A program made the position numbers and the translations under genes. From the NCBI GenBank assembly GCA_904377845.1, contig CAJFGR010000002.1:75555-119909 (forward strand): a stretch of 44,355 bases of DNA. Reading direction: 5' to 3'. The notes beneath the pieces were generated by a model. That model was not told the DNA's origin, searched no databases, and saw nothing but the letters and a program-made list of their open reading frames with translations. Of this stretch, positions 42,134 to 44,355 are shown one piece after another. How positions within the stretch are numbered: position 1 is the first letter of the stretch; each line of letters begins with the position of its first letter. Source of the stretch: an uncultured Ruminococcus sp. Its GTDB lineage: Bacteria > Bacillota > Clostridia > Lachnospirales > Lachnospiraceae.

Positions 42134-42628
42134 TCAAATCCTTTCGATGTTTCTGATCCGTTTGAGTACTTCTCCCGCAACAGCTCCGATTACTGCTCCA
42201 GTAATGAGGCCGGCAATCAAGAGCACCGGCAGATAATATCCCACCTGATAAGTTTCAACAGCCAGCATCGCCACAATAAGCTGACCGATATTATGACTGA
42301 CACCGCCTGCCATACTTACCCCGGCAACACTGAACCTGCCCGTCCGCGCAAGGAGCGTCATAATTCCAAGACTTAAAACACCTCCGGCAAGGCTGTATAC
42401 AATACTGAACAGACTGCCGAAAATAAACCCTGCAAGAACGATTCTGGTTACTGAAAGTAAAAGAGCTTCTTTCCAGCCTGTCTTAAAAAGAACAATTACA
42501 ACGACCAGATTGGCAAGCCCAAGCTTAATGCCGGGAGTGCCGAACTGAATCGGAATCAATGTCTCTATATAACTGAAAATCAGTGCCAGAGCCGTAAACA
42601 CGCCAAAGTAAGCTGCTCTGTTTTTCAT
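42134..42628 (-). CDS. Gx transporter-family membrane protein (EetB-like)
   Basis: 164-residue polytopic membrane protein with five hydrophobic segments, formerly labelled heptaprenyl diphosphate synthase component I. The family core is visible: GIKLGLANLVVVIVLF, FGSLFSIVYSLAGGVLSLG and GVSMAGGVSHNIGQLIVA. As I recall, the Listeria extracellular electron transfer gene eetB encodes this family. The start is the ATG at 42628, 8 nt after GAGG. It lies 49 bases after the NusG-domain-II gene and 4 bases ahead of ruvA. Confidence 0.85.
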   Translation of the reverse strand: MKNRAAYFGVFTALALIFSYIETLIPIQFGTPGIKLGLANLVVVIVLFKTGWKEALLLSVTRIVLAGFIFGSLFSIVYSLAGGVLSLGIMTLLARTGRFSVAGVSMAGGVSHNIGQLIVAMLAVETYQVGYYLPVLLIAGLITGAVIGAVAGEVLKRIRNIERI

Positions 42629-42677
42629 TATTGCAACCTCACTGCCTTTCATTTATCATATCCGGCTTCATGAAATA

Positions 42678-43034
42678 TTACTGTGCAACCCCATCCAGCC
42701 CGCTGTCCTGACTGCTTTCAACAGAAACAACCACCTTATTGGGAAGACATATAATACTTTCCCCGTTTTTATCGACTGCTTTGTGATTCACACAGATCTG
42801 ATCCGGACAGTCAGCCCACTCCATACGGGCGGTTTCATTTTCTATGATAAGCCGGTTTGTTTCTCCGATATCGACTGTCTGATCCTTAGTGAGATCATAT
42901 GTTCCGGAAAGCTCTCCGTCTACGGTGACCACCACGTGCTTCTCTCCGCCATCCTGACGGAAAAACTGAAACGCCAGAATGACTGCGGCCGCAGCAATAA
43001 CTGCGGCTGCAAGTATCAGATCATTTTTCTTCAT
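42678..43034 (-). CDS. NusG domain II protein, membrane-anchored (EetA-like)
   Basis: 118-residue protein with one N-terminal membrane segment (about 5-22) and an extracytoplasmic NusG-domain-II-like fold. The cysteines in DCPDQICVNHKAV and SIICLPNKVVV are the family's usual pattern. It often pairs with Gx transporters and ApbE in Firmicutes, and as I recall matches eetA of the Listeria electron-transfer locus. The start is the ATG at 43034, 9 nt after GGGAG; earlier in-frame starts would place coding sequence over the palindrome and promoter. First gene of the operon that continues into ruvAB. Confidence 0.85.
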   Translation of the reverse strand: MKKNDLILAAAVIAAAAVILAFQFFRQDGGEKHVVVTVDGELSGTYDLTKDQTVDIGETNRLIIENETARMEWADCPDQICVNHKAVDKNGESIICLPNKVVVSVESSQDSGLDGVAQ

Positions 43035-43049
43035 AATCAGCTTCTCCCG

Positions 43050-43065
43050 GTTAACTATAGTTAAC
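43050..43065. promoter_or_regulatory. 16-bp perfect palindrome, candidate operator
   Basis: GTTAACTATAGTTAAC is a perfect 16-base palindrome. It lies between the -10 box and the ribosome binding site of the NusG-II gene, at about +8 to +23 of the predicted transcript. Its position and symmetry fit a dimeric repressor site, but no regulator is identified. Confidence 0.6.
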
Positions 43066-43079
43066 GCTTTTCCTTTGAT

Positions 43080-43108
43080 ATAATAGCACACCGGCTTTTA
43101 TAATGCAA
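43080..43108 (-). promoter_or_regulatory. Sigma-A promoter of the NusG-II/Gx/ruvAB operon
   Basis: On the minus strand TTGCAT (43103-43108), a 17-bp spacer and TATTAT (43080-43085). It runs divergently from the apbE promoter about 70 bases away. Confidence 0.7.
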
Positions 43109-43174
43109 CCACGTGTTCGATTCAATATCCGTGCGTCACATTATCCGGATGTTGCCATGCTTTTGTTCAGAAGG

Positions 43175-43203
43175 TTGTCTTAAAAAGGAAAATCCGCTAT
43201 AAT
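43175..43203 (+). promoter_or_regulatory. Sigma-A promoter of apbE
   Basis: TTGTCT (43175-43180), a 17-bp spacer and TATAAT (43198-43203), ending 52 bases before the apbE start codon. Confidence 0.7.
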
Positions 43204-43255
43204 AAGTCAAAATCATATTGTCAGGTTACTGCGCGAACATAGAAAGGATTATTAC

Positions 43256-44257
43256 GTGAAGAAAAGAATTCGTATGCTGTCGGCGGCTCTGCTCAGTCTT
43301 CCACTCCTGCTTTCAGGATGTACAATGATTCCCGAAAGCGAAGCACTTACGATGAACGGAATGTATTTTGATACAGTTGTTCAGGTTCAGGCATGGGGCG
43401 CTACAGAGGAAATTATGGATCACTGTAAAGAACTGTGTGAATACTATGAAGGGCTTTTCAGTGCAACAATTGATTCCAGTGAAGTCTCCAAGATAAATCA
43501 GGCCGGAGGGGAGACGGTAACTGTCTCTGAGGAAACTGCGGAACTAATCAATAAAGGCGTTGAATACGGCAGAATATCAGGCGGACGCTTTGATATTACC
43601 ATCGCGCCGGCCAGCAGTCTGTGGAACTTTACTGACAACAGGACAAAACAGCTCCCCGTTCCTGAAGAACTGGCGGAGGCTGTCACACATATCGATTATC
43701 GGTGCATACAGATAAACGGCAATACTATTACTCTGACAGATCCCGAAGCGCAGATAGATCTGGGCGGGATTGCAAAAGGATATATTGCAGACCGCCTGAA
43801 AGAATATCTGATAAGCGAAGGGATTGAACACGCTTTAATTGATCTCGGGGGGAATATGCTGACCCTGGGCGGACGATATGATGGCTCTGCATTCCGAATC
43901 GGAATCCAACAGCCATTTGCAGAAACCGGCACTGTGATGGCTGCGGTATCTGTTTTTGACAAATCCGTAGTCAGCTCAGGGGATTATGAACGGTATTTTG
44001 AAAAAGACGGAGTGATCTACCATCATATCCTTGATCCGGATACCGGTTATCCTGTGCAGAATGATCTTGATCAGGTAACAATTATATCCGATGAATCTGT
44101 AGACGGAGATGCATTGAGCACCACCTGTTTTACCCTTGGTCTGGAAGAAGGAATGAAGTTGATCCAAAGCATGGATAATATAGAAGCAGTGTTTGTCACG
44201 AAAGACGGAGAGATACATACAAGCAGCGATAAAATTGAAATGGATATACCAGAGTGA
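43256..44257 (+). CDS. apbE: Lipoprotein FAD:protein FMN transferase (ApbE)
   Basis: Attaches FMN from FAD to Thr/Ser of extracytoplasmic flavoproteins. A lipobox LLSGC (Cys22) makes it a membrane-anchored lipoprotein. The ApbE core has FDITIAPAS, DLGGIAKGYIAD (about 168-179), IDLGGNM, HHILDPDTGYP (256-266), and the magnesium site DGDALSTTCFTLG (Asp285). 333 residues, full length. The start is GTG at 43256, 7 nt after AAAGGA. It is divergent from the NusG-II/Gx operon and shares its intergenic region, so common control is plausible. A target flavoprotein is not in the window. Confidence 0.95.
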   Translation: MKKRIRMLSAALLSLPLLLSGCTMIPESEALTMNGMYFDTVVQVQAWGATEEIMDHCKELCEYYEGLFSATIDSSEVSKINQAGGETVTVSEETAELINKGVEYGRISGGRFDITIAPASSLWNFTDNRTKQLPVPEELAEAVTHIDYRCIQINGNTITLTDPEAQIDLGGIAKGYIADRLKEYLISEGIEHALIDLGGNMLTLGGRYDGSAFRIGIQQPFAETGTVMAAVSVFDKSVVSSGDYERYFEKDGVIYHHILDPDTGYPVQNDLDQVTIISDESVDGDALSTTCFTLGLEEGMKLIQSMDNIEAVFVTKDGEIHTSSDKIEMDIPE

Positions 44258-44282
44258 AATTTCGATTTTCCGGACTGATAAA

Positions 44283-44347
44283 GTATCCGCCGGGAGGCAG
44301 GTATTGCTAGCGCACCCGCTTTCGCTCGGGCCGTAACGCAGCGGTAC
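44283..44347. other. GC-rich paired segment, possible RNA or repeat start
   Basis: GTATCCGC (44283-44290) can pair with GCGGTAC (44341-44347) with one bulge, enclosing CCCG (44315-44318) with CGGG (44327-44330) and smaller GC-rich arms. No coding frame or T-run is visible. It may be the 5' part of a structured RNA or a repeat that continues past the window; its identity is unknown. Confidence 0.35.
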
Positions 44348-44355
44348 ATAGGAGC

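Overview
The window reads as a contiguous chromosomal segment of a spore-forming, anaerobic Firmicute, most likely a gut Lachnospiraceae (Mediterraneibacter/Dorea/Blautia-like; the genus cannot be fixed by eye). The basis is an alpha/beta SASP gene, ylbJ and gerW/ytfJ sporulation genes, the Firmicute-type short HisG plus HisZ, RecU, the yloU-fakA/rpmB divergon, and Firmicute-style ribosome binding sites and sigma-A promoters. Nearly every gene is on the minus strand; only ylbJ, rpmB and apbE are on the plus strand. No tRNA, rRNA, CRISPR, insertion sequence or prophage was recognised, and no stretch longer than about 300 bases lacks a gene.

Layout, left to right (minus-strand operons run right to left). 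1-1.1 kb: aspartate kinase, cut by the window edge, with a structured leader. 1.3-5.1 kb: radical SAM protein, DUF2344 protein and RNase G/E, three tightly packed genes. 5.3-7.0 kb: intracellular GH13 oligo-1,6-glucosidase. 7.1-12.8 kb: a small membrane protein behind a histidine operon, hisZ-hisG-hisD-hisB-hisIE, driven by a perfect consensus promoter; HisIE carries an N-terminal degenerate HisF/HisA-like barrel. 12.8-20.6 kb: recU, RluA-type pseudouridine synthase, SDR, YgiQ-type radical SAM, HAD phosphatase, RsuA-type pseudouridine synthase, RsmF-type rRNA methyltransferase, and an M23 peptidase. 20.7-23.7 kb: ylbJ, convergent to rsmD-coaD-coiled-coil gene, then a SASP gene. 23.8-27.8 kb: AraC regulator, GH36 alpha-galactosidase and a YczE-type membrane protein. 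27.8-32.4 kb: recG, fakA, yloU and the divergent rpmB. 32.4-37.4 kb: a 45-residue membrane miniprotein, gerW, DUF2953 protein, a small unknown protein, and a class B PBP with its SEDS partner. 37.4-43.1 kb: U32 peptidase/hydroxylase, zapA, ruvB, ruvA, Gx-type membrane protein and NusG-domain-II protein. 43.2-44.3 kb: divergent lipoprotein FMN transferase apbE, then a GC-rich, base-paired segment at the window end.

Most of the segment is conserved housekeeping: ribosome and tRNA/rRNA modification, recombination and repair (RecU, RecG, RuvAB), cell wall and division, and sporulation. The less ordinary material is the HisF-like fusion in HisIE, the radical SAM/DUF2344/RNase module, the NusG-II/Gx/ApbE trio that resembles part of the flavin-based extracellular electron transfer locus, a 16-bp perfect palindrome in that trio's promoter region, the 119-nt overlap between the SEDS and PBP genes, a very small membrane protein gene, and unexplained structured RNA-like sequences upstream of lysC and at the right end.
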